A stretch of 64,000 nucleotides of DNA from Aspidiotus rigidus (lineage: Eukaryota; Arthropoda; Insecta; Hemiptera; Diaspididae): positions 5,146,001 through 5,210,000 of the forward strand of contig JAVHKY010000029.1 in the NCBI GenBank assembly GCA_035079385.1, given 5' to 3'. The first letter of the stretch is position 1; each line of letters begins with the position of its first letter. Positions 25,229-38,600 of the stretch are shown one piece after another. The notes beneath the pieces are model-generated. The model was not told the origin of the DNA and made no database searches. It was given only the letters and a program-made list of their open reading frames with translations. The position numbers and the translations under genes are program-made.

Positions 25229-28200
25229 GTATTCATGGAATATTTGGTTCAAAAAATGTTCATGGAATATATGGTTCAAAAATGGTTCATGGAATGTATG
25301 GTTCAAATAAGGTGTTAAAGGTGCGTCTCGACGCCCTCGATCCAACGCCGTTTGAATTCTTAACCTATCTCAAACGGTTAGCAATTTGTGGCCAAAAGTG
25401 TGATTCATGGAATATTTGGTTCAAAAAATGTTCATGGAATATATGGTTCAAAAATGGTTCATGGAATATATGGTTCAAATAAGGTGTTCAAGGTGCGTCT
25501 CGACGCCCTCGATCCAACGCCGTTTGAATTTTTTACCTATCTCGAACGGTTAGCGATTTGTGGCCAAAAATGTGATTCATGGAATATTTGGTTCAAAAAA
25601 TGTTCATGGAATAGATGGTTCTAACATGGTTCATGGAATATATGGTTCAAATAAGGTGTTCAAGGTGCGTCTCGACGCCCTCGATCCAACGCCGTTTGAA
25701 TTTTTAACCCATCTCGAACGGTTAGCGATTTGTGGCCAAAAATGTGATTCATGGAATATTTGGTTCAAAAAATGTTCATGGAATATATGTGTATGGTTCA
25801 AAAATGGTTCATGGAATGTAGGATTCAAATAAGGTGTTAAAGGTGCGTCTCGACGCCCTCGATCCAACGCCGTTTGAATTTTTAACCTATCTCGAACGGT
25901 TAGCAATTTGTGGCCAAAAATGTGATTCATGGAATATTTGGTTCAAAAAATGTTCATGGAATATATGCTTCAAATATGGTTCATGGAATGTATGGTTCAA
26001 ATAAGGTGTTAAAGGTGCGTCTCGACGCCCTCGATCCAACGCCGTTTGAATTTTTAACCTATCTCAAACGGTTAGCAATTTGTGGCCAAAAGTGTGATTC
26101 AAGGAATATTTGGTTCAAAAAATGTTCATGGAATATATGGTTCAAAAATGGTTCATGGAATATATGGTTCAAATAAGGTGTTCAAGGTGGGTCTCGACGC
26201 CCTCGATCCAACGCCGTTTGAATTTTTTACCTATCTCGAACGGTTAGCGATTTGTGGCCAAAAATGTGATTCATGGAATATTTGGTTCAAAAAATGTTCA
26301 TGGAATAGATGGTTCTAACATGGTTCATGGAATGTATGATTCAAATAAGCTGTTAAAGGTGCGTCTCGACGCCCTCGATCCAACGCCGTTTGAATTTTTA
26401 ACCTATCTCGAACGGTTAGCGATTTGTGGCCAAAAATGTGATTCATGGAATATTTGGTTCAAAAAATGTTCATGGAATATATGCTTCAAATATGGTTCAT
26501 GGAATATATGGATCAAATAAGGTGTTCAAGGTGCGTCTCGACACCCTCGATCCAACGCCGTTTGAATTTTTAACCTATCTCGAACGGTTAGCAATTTGTG
26601 GCCAAAAATGTATTCATGGAATATTTGGTTCAAAAAATGTTCATGGAATATATGGTTCAAAAATGGTTCATGGAATGTATGGTTCAAATAAGGTGTTAAA
26701 GGTGCGTCTCGACGCCCTCGATCCAACGCCGTTTGAATTCTTAACCTATCTCAAACGGTTAGCATTTTGTGGCCAAAAGTGTGATTCATGGAATATTTGG
26801 TTCAAAAATTGTTCATGGAATATATGGTTCAAAAATGGTTCATGGAATATATGGTTCAAATAAGGTGTTCAAGGTGCGTCTCGACGCCCTCGATCCAACG
26901 CCGTTTGAATTTTTTACCTATCTCGAACGGTTAGCGATTTGTGGCCAAAAATGTGATTCATGGAATATTTGGTTCAAAAAATGTTCATGGAATAGATGGT
27001 TCTAACATGGTTCATGGAATATATGGTTCAAATAAGGTGTTCAAGGTGCGTCTCGACGCCCTCGATCCAACGCCGTTTGAATTTTTAACCCATCTCGAAC
27101 GGTTAGCGATTTGTGGCCAAAAATGTGATTCATGGAATATTTGGTTCAAAAAATGTTCATGGAATATATGTGTATGGTTCAAAAATGGTTCATGGAATGT
27201 AGGATTCAAATAAGGTGTTAAAGGTGCGTCTCGACGCCCTCGATCCAACGCCGTTTGAATTTTTAACCTATCTCGAACGGTTAGCAATTTGTGGCCAAAA
27301 ATGTGATTCATGGAATATTTGGTTCAAAAAATGTTCATGGAATAGATGGTTCTAACATGGTTCATGGAATATATGGTTCAAATAAGGTGTTCAAGGTGCG
27401 TCCCGACACCCTCGATCCAACGCCGTTTGAATTTTTAACCCATCTCGAACGGTTAGCAATTTGTGGCCAAAAATGTATTCATGGAATATTTGGTTCAAAA
27501 AATGTTCATGGAATATATGCTTCAAATATGGTTCATGGAATATATGGATCAAATAAGGTGTTCAAGGTGCGTCTCGACGCCCTCGATCCATCGCAGTTTG
27601 AATTTTTAACCTATCACGAACGGTTAGCGATTTGTGGCCAAAAATGTGATTCATGGAATATTTGGTTCAAAAAATGTTCATGGAATATATGGTTCAAAAA
27701 TGGTTCATGGAATATATGGTTCAAATAAGGTGTTCAAGGTGCGTCTCGACACCCTCGATCCAACGCCGTTTGAATTTTTAACCTATCTCGACCGGTTAGC
27801 AATTTGTGGCCAAAAATGTGATTCATGGAATATTTGGTTCAAAAAATGTTCATGGAATATATGGTTCAAAAATGGTTCATGGAATGTATGGTTCAAATAA
27901 GGTGTTAAAGGTGCGTCTCGCCGCCCTCGATCCAACGCCGTTTGAATTTTTAACCTATCTCGAACGGTTAGCGATTTGTGGCCGAAAATGTGATTCATGG
28001 AATATTTGGTTCAAAAAATGTTCATGGAATATATGCTTCAAATATGGTTCATGGAATATATGGATCAAATAAGGTGTTCAAGGTGCGTCTCGACGCCCTC
28101 GATCCATCGCAGTTTGAATTTTTAACCTATCACGAACGGTTAGCGATTTGTGGCCAAAAATGTGATTCATGGAATATTTGGTTCAAAAAATGTTCATGGA

Positions 28201-28678
28201 ATATATGGTTTAAAAATGGTTCATGGAATGTATGGTTCAAATAAGGTGTTAAAGGTGCGTCTCGACGCCCTCGATCCAACGCCGTTTGAATTTTTAACCT
28301 ATCTCGAACGGTTAGCGATTTGTGGCCAAAAATGTGATTCATGGAATATTTGGTTCAAAAAATGTTCATGGAATATATGCTTCAAATATGGTTCATGGAA
28401 TATATGGATCAAATAAGGTGTTCAAGGTGCGTCTCGACGCCCTCGATCCATCGCAGTTTGAATTTTTAACCTATCACGAACGGTTAGCGATTTGTGGCCA
28501 AAAATGTGATTCATGGAATATTTGGTTCAAAAAATGTTCATGGAATATATGGTTCAAAAATGGTTCATGGAATATATGGTTCAAATACGGTGTTCAAGGT
28601 GCGTCTCGACACCCTCGATCCAACGCCGTTTGAATTTTTAACCTATCTCGAACGGTTAGCAATTTGTGGCCAAAAATG
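25229..28678 (+). repeat. Left copy of a 3450-bp tandem duplication (20 monomers)
   Basis: Monomers from 25388 to 28494 are repeated in the same order from 28838 to 31944. The 3450-bp period equals 20 x 172 plus two 178-bp and minus two 171-bp adjustments. The private change GGCCGAAAATG at 27981 and 31431 is found only in these two copies. The duplication must postdate that mutation. I saw no differences between the two copies in the monomers compared. Confidence 0.9.
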
Positions 28679-31600
28679 TGATTCATGGAATATTTGGTTC
28701 AAAAAATGTTCATGGAATATATGGTTCAAAAATGGTTCATGGAATGTATGGTTCAAATAAGGTGTTAAAGGTGCGTCTCGACGCCCTCGATCCAACGCCG
28801 TTTGAATTCTTAACCTATCTCAAACGGTTAGCAATTTGTGGCCAAAAGTGTGATTCATGGAATATTTGGTTCAAAAAATGTTCATGGAATATATGGTTCA
28901 AAAATGGTTCATGGAATATATGGTTCAAATAAGGTGTTCAAGGTGCGTCTCGACGCCCTCGATCCAACGCCGTTTGAATTTTTTACCTATCTCGAACGGT
29001 TAGCGATTTGTGGCCAAAAATGTGATTCATGGAATATTTGGTTCAAAAAATGTTCATGGAATAGATGGTTCTAACATGGTTCATGGAATATATGGTTCAA
29101 ATAAGGTGTTCAAGGTGCGTCTCGACGCCCTCGATCCAACGCCGTTTGAATTTTTAACCCATCTCGAACGGTTAGCGATTTGTGGCCAAAAATGTGATTC
29201 ATGGAATATTTGGTTCAAAAAATGTTCATGGAATATATGTGTATGGTTCAAAAATGGTTCATGGAATGTAGGATTCAAATAAGGTGTTAAAGGTGCGTCT
29301 CGACGCCCTCGATCCAACGCCGTTTGAATTTTTAACCTATCTCGAACGGTTAGCAATTTGTGGCCAAAAATGTGATTCATGGAATATTTGGTTCAAAAAA
29401 TGTTCATGGAATATATGCTTCAAATATGGTTCATGGAATGTATGGTTCAAATAAGGTGTTAAAGGTGCGTCTCGACGCCCTCGATCCAACGCCGTTTGAA
29501 TTTTTAACCTATCTCAAACGGTTAGCAATTTGTGGCCAAAAGTGTGATTCAAGGAATATTTGGTTCAAAAAATGTTCATGGAATATATGGTTCAAAAATG
29601 GTTCATGGAATATATGGTTCAAATAAGGTGTTCAAGGTGGGTCTCGACGCCCTCGATCCAACGCCGTTTGAATTTTTTACCTATCTCGAACGGTTAGCGA
29701 TTTGTGGCCAAAAATGTGATTCATGGAATATTTGGTTCAAAAAATGTTCATGGAATAGATGGTTCTAACATGGTTCATGGAATGTATGATTCAAATAAGC
29801 TGTTAAAGGTGCGTCTCGACGCCCTCGATCCAACGCCGTTTGAATTTTTAACCTATCTCGAACGGTTAGCGATTTGTGGCCAAAAATGTGATTCATGGAA
29901 TATTTGGTTCAAAAAATGTTCATGGAATATATGCTTCAAATATGGTTCATGGAATATATGGATCAAATAAGGTGTTCAAGGTGCGTCTCGACACCCTCGA
30001 TCCAACGCCGTTTGAATTTTTAACCTATCTCGAACGGTTAGCAATTTGTGGCCAAAAATGTATTCATGGAATATTTGGTTCAAAAAATGTTCATGGAATA
30101 TATGGTTCAAAAATGGTTCATGGAATGTATGGTTCAAATAAGGTGTTAAAGGTGCGTCTCGACGCCCTCGATCCAACGCCGTTTGAATTCTTAACCTATC
30201 TCAAACGGTTAGCATTTTGTGGCCAAAAGTGTGATTCATGGAATATTTGGTTCAAAAATTGTTCATGGAATATATGGTTCAAAAATGGTTCATGGAATAT
30301 ATGGTTCAAATAAGGTGTTCAAGGTGCGTCTCGACGCCCTCGATCCAACGCCGTTTGAATTTTTTACCTATCTCGAACGGTTAGCGATTTGTGGCCAAAA
30401 ATGTGATTCATGGAATATTTGGTTCAAAAAATGTTCATGGAATAGATGGTTCTAACATGGTTCATGGAATATATGGTTCAAATAAGGTGTTCAAGGTGCG
30501 TCTCGACGCCCTCGATCCAACGCCGTTTGAATTTTTAACCCATCTCGAACGGTTAGCGATTTGTGGCCAAAAATGTGATTCATGGAATATTTGGTTCAAA
30601 AAATGTTCATGGAATATATGTGTATGGTTCAAAAATGGTTCATGGAATGTAGGATTCAAATAAGGTGTTAAAGGTGCGTCTCGACGCCCTCGATCCAACG
30701 CCGTTTGAATTTTTAACCTATCTCGAACGGTTAGCAATTTGTGGCCAAAAATGTGATTCATGGAATATTTGGTTCAAAAAATGTTCATGGAATAGATGGT
30801 TCTAACATGGTTCATGGAATATATGGTTCAAATAAGGTGTTCAAGGTGCGTCCCGACACCCTCGATCCAACGCCGTTTGAATTTTTAACCCATCTCGAAC
30901 GGTTAGCAATTTGTGGCCAAAAATGTATTCATGGAATATTTGGTTCAAAAAATGTTCATGGAATATATGCTTCAAATATGGTTCATGGAATATATGGATC
31001 AAATAAGGTGTTCAAGGTGCGTCTCGACGCCCTCGATCCATCGCAGTTTGAATTTTTAACCTATCACGAACGGTTAGCGATTTGTGGCCAAAAATGTGAT
31101 TCATGGAATATTTGGTTCAAAAAATGTTCATGGAATATATGGTTCAAAAATGGTTCATGGAATATATGGTTCAAATAAGGTGTTCAAGGTGCGTCTCGAC
31201 ACCCTCGATCCAACGCCGTTTGAATTTTTAACCTATCTCGACCGGTTAGCAATTTGTGGCCAAAAATGTGATTCATGGAATATTTGGTTCAAAAAATGTT
31301 CATGGAATATATGGTTCAAAAATGGTTCATGGAATGTATGGTTCAAATAAGGTGTTAAAGGTGCGTCTCGCCGCCCTCGATCCAACGCCGTTTGAATTTT
31401 TAACCTATCTCGAACGGTTAGCGATTTGTGGCCGAAAATGTGATTCATGGAATATTTGGTTCAAAAAATGTTCATGGAATATATGCTTCAAATATGGTTC
31501 ATGGAATATATGGATCAAATAAGGTGTTCAAGGTGCGTCTCGACGCCCTCGATCCATCGCAGTTTGAATTTTTAACCTATCACGAACGGTTAGCGATTTG

Positions 31601-32200
31601 TGGCCAAAAATGTGATTCATGGAATATTTGGTTCAAAAAATGTTCATGGAATATATGGTTTAAAAATGGTTCATGGAATGTATGGTTCAAATAAGGTGTT
31701 AAAGGTGCGTCTCGACGCCCTCGATCCAACGCCGTTTGAATTTTTAACCTATCTCGAACGGTTAGCGATTTGTGGCCAAAAATGTGATTCATGGAATATT
31801 TGGTTCAAAAAATGTTCATGGAATATATGCTTCAAATATGGTTCATGGAATATATGGATCAAATAAGGTGTTCAAGGTGCGTCTCGACGCCCTCGATCCA
31901 TCGCAGTTTGAATTTTTAACCTATCACGAACGGTTAGCGATTTGTGGCCAAAAATGTGATTCATGGAATATTTGGTTCAAAAAATGTTCATGGAATATAT
32001 GGTTCAAAAATGGTTCATGGAATATATGGTTCAAATACGGTGTTCAAGGTGCGTCTCGACACCCTCGATCCAACGCCGTTTGAATTTTTAACCTATCTCG
32101 AACGGTTAGCAATTTGTGGCCAAAAATGTGATTCATGGAATATTTGGTTCAAAAAATGTTCATGGAATATATGGTTCAAAAATGGTTCATGGAATGTATG
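28679..32200 (+). repeat. Right copy of the 3450-bp tandem duplication
   Basis: This follows the left copy directly. The junction lies in monomer 28666, a hybrid of a normal TGTGATTC start with the GAATTC / CTCAAACGG segment that in the left copy belongs to the 171-bp monomer at 25216. Similarity ends near 32200, where GGTTTAAATAAGG replaces GGTTCAAATAAGG. Confidence 0.88.
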
Positions 32201-32810
32201 GTTTAAATAAGGTGTTAAAGGTGCGTCTCGACGCCCTCGATCCAACGCCGTTTGAATTTTTAACCTATCTCGAACGGTTAGCGATTTGTGGCCAAAAATG
32301 TGATTCATGGAATATTTGGTTCAAAAAATGTTCATGGAATATATGGTTCAAAAATGGTTCATGGAATGTATGGTTCAAATAAGGTGTTAAAGGTGCGTCT
32401 CGCCGCCCTCGATCCAACGCCGTTTGAATTTTTAACCTATCTCGAACGGTTAGCGATTTGTGGCCAAAAATGTGATTCATGGAATATTTGCTTCAAAAAT
32501 TGTTCATGGAATAGATGGTTCTAACATGGTTCATGGTATATATGGTTCAAATAAGGTGTTAAAGGTGCGTCTCGACGCCCTCGATCCAACGCCGTTTGAA
32601 TTTTTAACCTATCTCAAACGGTTAGCAATTTGTGGCCAAAAGTGTGATTCATGGAATATTTGGTTCAAAAAATGTTCATGGAATAGATGGTTCTAACATG
32701 GTTCATGGAATATATGGTTCAAATAAGGTGTTCAAGGTGCGTCTCGACACCCTCGATCCAACGCCGTTTGAATTTTTAACCTATCTCGAACGGTTAGCAA
32801 TTTGTGGCCA
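31446..32810 (+). repeat. 8-monomer tandem pair (offset 1375), matched at 32821-34185
   Basis: Monomers 31600, 31772, 31944, 32116, 32288, 32460 and 32632 recur in order at 32975, 33147, 33319, 33491, 33663, 33835 and 34007. The period is 8 x 172 minus 1. Both ends coincide with presence or absence of the 1-bp deletion, and the two copies are adjacent, so this is a simple tandem duplication nested beside the 3450-bp one. Confidence 0.87.
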
Positions 32811-34414
32811 AAAATGTATTCATGGAATATTTGGTTCAAAAAATGTTCATGGAATATATGCTTCAAATATGGTTCATGGAATATATGGATCAAATAAGGT
32901 GTTCAAGGTGCGTCTCGACGCCCTCGATCCATCGCAGTTTGAATTTTTAACCTATCACGAACGGTTAGCGATTTGTGGCCAAAAATGTGATTCATGGAAT
33001 ATTTGGTTCAAAAAATGTTCATGGAATATATGGTTTAAAAATGGTTCATGGAATGTATGGTTCAAATAAGGTGTTAAAGGTGCGTCTCGACGCCCTCGAT
33101 CCAACGCCGTTTGAATTTTTAACCTATCTCGAACGGTTAGCGATTTGTGGCCAAAAATGTGATTCATGGAATATTTGGTTCAAAAAATGTTCATGGAATA
33201 TATGCTTCAAATATGGTTCATGGAATATATGGATCAAATAAGGTGTTCAAGGTGCGTCTCGACGCCCTCGATCCATCGCAGTTTGAATTTTTAACCTATC
33301 ACGAACGGTTAGCGATTTGTGGCCAAAAATGTGATTCATGGAATATTTGGTTCAAAAAATGTTCATGGAATATATGGTTCAAAAATGGTTCATGGAATAT
33401 ATGGTTCAAATACGGTGTTCAAGGTGCGTCTCGACACCCTCGATCCAACGCCGTTTGAATTTTTAACCTATCTCGAACGGTTAGCAATTTGTGGCCAAAA
33501 ATGTGATTCATGGAATATTTGGTTCAAAAAATGTTCATGGAATATATGGTTCAAAAATGGTTCATGGAATGTATGGTTTAAATAAGGTGTTAAAGGTGCG
33601 TCTCGACGCCCTCGATCCAACGCCGTTTGAATTTTTAACCTATCTCGAACGGTTAGCGATTTGTGGCCAAAAATGTGATTCATGGAATATTTGGTTCAAA
33701 AAATGTTCATGGAATATATGGTTCAAAAATGGTTCATGGAATGTATGGTTCAAATAAGGTGTTAAAGGTGCGTCTCGCCGCCCTCGATCCAACGCCGTTT
33801 GAATTTTTAACCTATCTCGAACGGTTAGCGATTTGTGGCCAAAAATGTGATTCATGGAATATTTGCTTCAAAAATTGTTCATGGAATAGATGGTTCTAAC
33901 ATGGTTCATGGTATATATGGTTCAAATAAGGTGTTAAAGGTGCGTCTCGACGCCCTCGATCCAACGCCGTTTGAATTTTTAACCTATCTCAAACGGTTAG
34001 CAATTTGTGGCCAAAAGTGTGATTCATGGAATATTTGGTTCAAAAAATGTTCATGGAATAGATGGTTCTAACATGGTTCATGGAATATATGGTTCAAATA
34101 AGGTGTTCAAGGTGCGTCTCGACACCCTCGATCCAACGCCGTTTGAATTTTTAACCTATCTCGAACGGTTAGCAATTTGTGGCCAAAAATGTGATTCATG
34201 GAATATTTGGTTCAAAAAATGTTCATGGAATATATGGTTCTAACATGGTTCATGGAATGTATGATTCAAATAAGGTGTTAAAGGTGCGTCTCGACGCCCT
34301 CGATCCATCGCAGTTTGAATTTTTAACCTATCACGAACGGTTAGCGATTTGTGGCCAAAAATGTGATTCATGGAATATTTGGTTCAAAAAATGTTCATGG
34401 AATATATGGTTCAA
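32304..34414 (+). repeat. Duplicated segment at offset 4444 (26 monomers), matched at 36748-38858
   Basis: The period contains one 145-bp and one 171-bp monomer (26 x 172 minus 28). The left copy ends just before the private CAAAAGTGG at about 34415. The right copy retains the usual CAAAAATGG. Confidence 0.83.
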
Positions 34415-35659
34415 AAGTGGTTCATGGAATATATGGTTCAAATAAGGTGTTCAAGGTGCGTCTCGACGCCCTCGATCCAACGTCGTTTGAATTTTTAACC
34501 TATCTCGAACGGTTAGCGATTTGTGGCCAAAAATGTGATTCATGGAATATTTGGTTCAAAAAATGTTCATGGAATATATGCTTCAAATATGGTTCATGGA
34601 ATGTATGGTTCAAATAAGGTGTTAAAGGTGCGTCTCGACGCCCTCGATCCAACGCCGTTTGAATTTTTAACCTATCTCAAACGGTTAGCAATTTGTGGCC
34701 AAAAGTGTGATTCATGGAATATTTGGTTCAAAAAATGTTCATGGAATATATGGTTCAAAAATGGTTCATGGAATATATGGTTCAAATAAGGTGTTCAAGG
34801 TGGGTCTCGACGCCCTCGATCCAACGCCGTTTGAATTTTTTACCTATCTCGAACGGTTAGCGATTTGTGGCCAAAAATGTGATTCATGGAATATTTGGTT
34901 CAAAAAATGTTCATGGAATAGATGGTTCTAACATGGTTCATGGAATGTATGATTCAAATAAGGTGTTAAAGGTGCGTCTCGACGCCCTCGATCCAACGCC
35001 GTTTGAATTTTTAACCTATCTCGAACGGTTAGCGATTTGTGGCCAAAAATGTGATTCATGGAATATTTGGTTCAAAAAATGTTCATGGAATATATGCTTC
35101 AAATATGGTTCATGGAATGTATGGTTCAAATAAGGTGTTAAAGGTGCGTCTCGACGCCCTCGATCCAACGCCGTTTGAATTTTTAACCTATCTAAAACGG
35201 TTAGCAATTTGTGGCCAAAAGTGTGATTCATGGAATATTTGGTTCAAAAAATGTTCATGGAATAGATGGTTCTAACATGGTTCATGGAATATATGGTTCA
35301 AATAAGGTGTTCAAGGTGCGTCTCGACACCCTCGATCCAACGCCGTTTGAATTTTTAACCTATCTCGAACGGTTAGCAATTTGTGGCCAAAAATGTGATT
35401 CATGGAATATTTGGTTCAAAAAATGTTCATGGAATATATGGTTCTAACATGGTTCATGGAATGTATGATTCAAATAAGGTGTTAAAGGTGCGTCTCGACG
35501 CCCTCGATCCATCGCAGTTTGAATTTTTAACCTATCACGAACGGTTAGCGATTTGTGGCCAAAAATGTGATTCATGGAATATTTGGTTCAAAAAATGTTC
35601 ATGGAATATATGGTTCAAATAAGGTGTTCAAGGTGCGTCTCGACGCCCTCGATCCAACG
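33943..35659 (+). repeat. Duplicated segment at offset 4960 (29 monomers), matched at 38903-40619
   Basis: The private CAAAAGTGG (about 34415 and 39375) and the CTATCTAAAACGG variant (about 35192 and 40152) are shared. The segment overlaps the offset-4444 segment, so the same array positions took part in at least two duplications of different size. Confidence 0.85.
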
Positions 35660-35699
35660 TCGTTTGAATTTTTAACCTATCTCGAACGGTTAGCGATTT
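35555..35699 (+). repeat. 145-bp short monomer, copy of the 681 type
   Basis: This matches 681-825 at offset 34874 inside the block 34875-36809. The same two-subrepeat structure and AACGTCG segment are present. Confidence 0.93.
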
Positions 35700-38600
35700 G
35701 TGGCCAAAAATGTGATTCATGGAATATTTGGTTCAAAAAATGTTCATGGAATATATGCTTCAAATATGGTTCATGGAATGTATGGTTCAAATAAGGTGTT
35801 AAAGGTGCGTCTCGACGCCCTCGATCCAACGCCGTTTGAATTTTTAACCTATCTCGAACGGTTAGCGATTTGTGGCCAAAAATGTGATTCATGGAATATT
35901 TGCTTCAAAAATCGTTCATGGAATAGATGGTTCTAACATGGTTCATGGTATATATGGTTCAAATAAGGTGTTAAAGGTGCGTCTCGACGCCCTCGATCCA
36001 ACGCCGTTTGAATTTTTAACCTATCTCAAACGGTTAGCAATTTGTGGCCAAAAGTGTGATTCATGGAATATTTGGTTCAAAAAAAGTTCATGGAATAGAT
36101 GGTTCTAACATGGTTCATGGAATATATGGTTCAAATAAGGTGTTCAAGGTGCGTCTCGACACCCTCGATCCAACGCCGTTTGAATTTTTAACCTATCTCG
36201 AACGGTTAGCAATTTGTGGCCAAAAATGTGATTCATGGAATATTTGGTTCAAAAAATGTTCATGGAATATATGGTTCTAACATGGTTCATGGAATGTATG
36301 ATTCAAATAAGGTGTTAAAGGTGCGTCTCGACGCCCTCGATCCATCGCAGTTTGAATTTTTAACCTATCACGAACGGTTAGCGATTTGTGGCCAAAAATG
36401 TGATTCATGGAATATTTGGTTCAAAAAATGTTCATGGAATATATGGTTCAAAAATGGTTCATGGAATATATGGTTCAAATAAGGTGTTCAAGGTGCGTCT
36501 CGACGCCCTCGATCCAACGTCGTTTGAATTTTTAACCTATCTCGAACGGTTAGCGATTTGTGGCCAAAAATGTGATTCATGGAATATTTGGTTCAAAAAA
36601 TGTTCATGGAATATATGCTTCAAATATGGTTCATGGAATGTATGGTTCAAATAAGGTGTTAAAGGTGCGTCTCGACGCCCTCGATCCAACGCCGTTTGAA
36701 TTTTTAACCTATCTCAAACGGTTAGCAATTTGTGGCCAAAAGTGTGATTCATGGAATATTTGGTTCAAAAAATGTTCATGGAATATATGGTTCAAAAATG
36801 GTTCATGGAATGTATGGTTCAAATAAGGTGTTAAAGGTGCGTCTCGCCGCCCTCGATCCAACGCCGTTTGAATTTTTAACCTATCTCGAACGGTTAGCGA
36901 TTTGTGGCCAAAAATGTGATTCATGGAATATTTGCTTCAAAAATTGTTCATGGAATAGATGGTTCTAACATGGTTCATGGTATATATGGTTCAAATAAGG
37001 TGTTAAAGGTGCGTCTCGACGCCCTCGATCCAACGCCGTTTGAATTTTTAACCTATCTCAAACGGTTAGCAATTTGTGGCCAAAAGTGTGATTCATGGAA
37101 TATTTGGTTCAAAAAATGTTCATGGAATAGATGGTTCTAACATGGTTCATGGAATATATGGTTCAAATAAGGTGTTCAAGGTGCGTCTCGACACCCTCGA
37201 TCCAACGCCGTTTGAATTTTTAACCTATCTCGAACGGTTAGCAATTTGTGGCCAAAAATGTATTCATGGAATATTTGGTTCAAAAAATGTTCATGGAATA
37301 TATGCTTCAAATATGGTTCATGGAATATATGGATCAAATAAGGTGTTCAAGGTGCGTCTCGACGCCCTCGATCCATCGCAGTTTGAATTTTTAACCTATC
37401 ACGAACGGTTAGCGATTTGTGGCCAAAAATGTGATTCATGGAATATTTGGTTCAAAAAATGTTCATGGAATATATGGTTTAAAAATGGTTCATGGAATGT
37501 ATGGTTCAAATAAGGTGTTAAAGGTGCGTCTCGACGCCCTCGATCCAACGCCGTTTGAATTTTTAACCTATCTCGAACGGTTAGCGATTTGTGGCCAAAA
37601 ATGTGATTCATGGAATATTTGGTTCAAAAAATGTTCATGGAATATATGCTTCAAATATGGTTCATGGAATATATGGATCAAATAAGGTGTTCAAGGTGCG
37701 TCTCGACGCCCTCGATCCATCGCAGTTTGAATTTTTAACCTATCACGAACGGTTAGCGATTTGTGGCCAAAAATGTGATTCATGGAATATTTGGTTCAAA
37801 AAATGTTCATGGAATATATGGTTCAAAAATGGTTCATGGAATATATGGTTCAAATACGGTGTTCAAGGTGCGTCTCGACACCCTCGATCCAACGCCGTTT
37901 GAATTTTTAACCTATCTCGAACGGTTAGCAATTTGTGGCCAAAAATGTGATTCATGGAATATTTGGTTCAAAAAATGTTCATGGAATATATGGTTCAAAA
38001 ATGGTTCATGGAATGTATGGTTTAAATAAGGTGTTAAAGGTGCGTCTCGACGCCCTCGATCCAACGCCGTTTGAATTTTTAACCTATCTCGAACGGTTAG
38101 CGATTTGTGGCCAAAAATGTGATTCATGGAATATTTGGTTCAAAAAATGTTCATGGAATATATGGTTCAAAAATGGTTCATGGAATGTATGGTTCAAATA
38201 AGGTGTTAAAGGTGCGTCTCGCCGCCCTCGATCCAACGCCGTTTGAATTTTTAACCTATCTCGAACGGTTAGCGATTTGTGGCCAAAAATGTGATTCATG
38301 GAATATTTGCTTCAAAAATTGTTCATGGAATAGATGGTTCTAACATGGTTCATGGTATATATGGTTCAAATAAGGTGTTAAAGGTGCGTCTCGACGCCCT
38401 CGATCCAACGCCGTTTGAATTTTTAACCTATCTCAAACGGTTAGCAATTTGTGGCCAAAAGTGTGATTCATGGAATATTTGGTTCAAAAAATGTTCATGG
38501 AATAGATGGTTCTAACATGGTTCATGGAATATATGGTTCAAATAAGGTGTTCAAGGTGCGTCTCGACACCCTCGATCCAACGCCGTTTGAATTTTTAACC

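Noticed and set aside
25229..32200. Treating exact block duplications as assembly artefacts
   Set aside because: The blocks carry distinguishing private variants inside and at their borders, and junctions are hybrid monomers as expected from real exchange. An artefact cannot be fully excluded without reads, so it is kept as a check and not as the preferred explanation.
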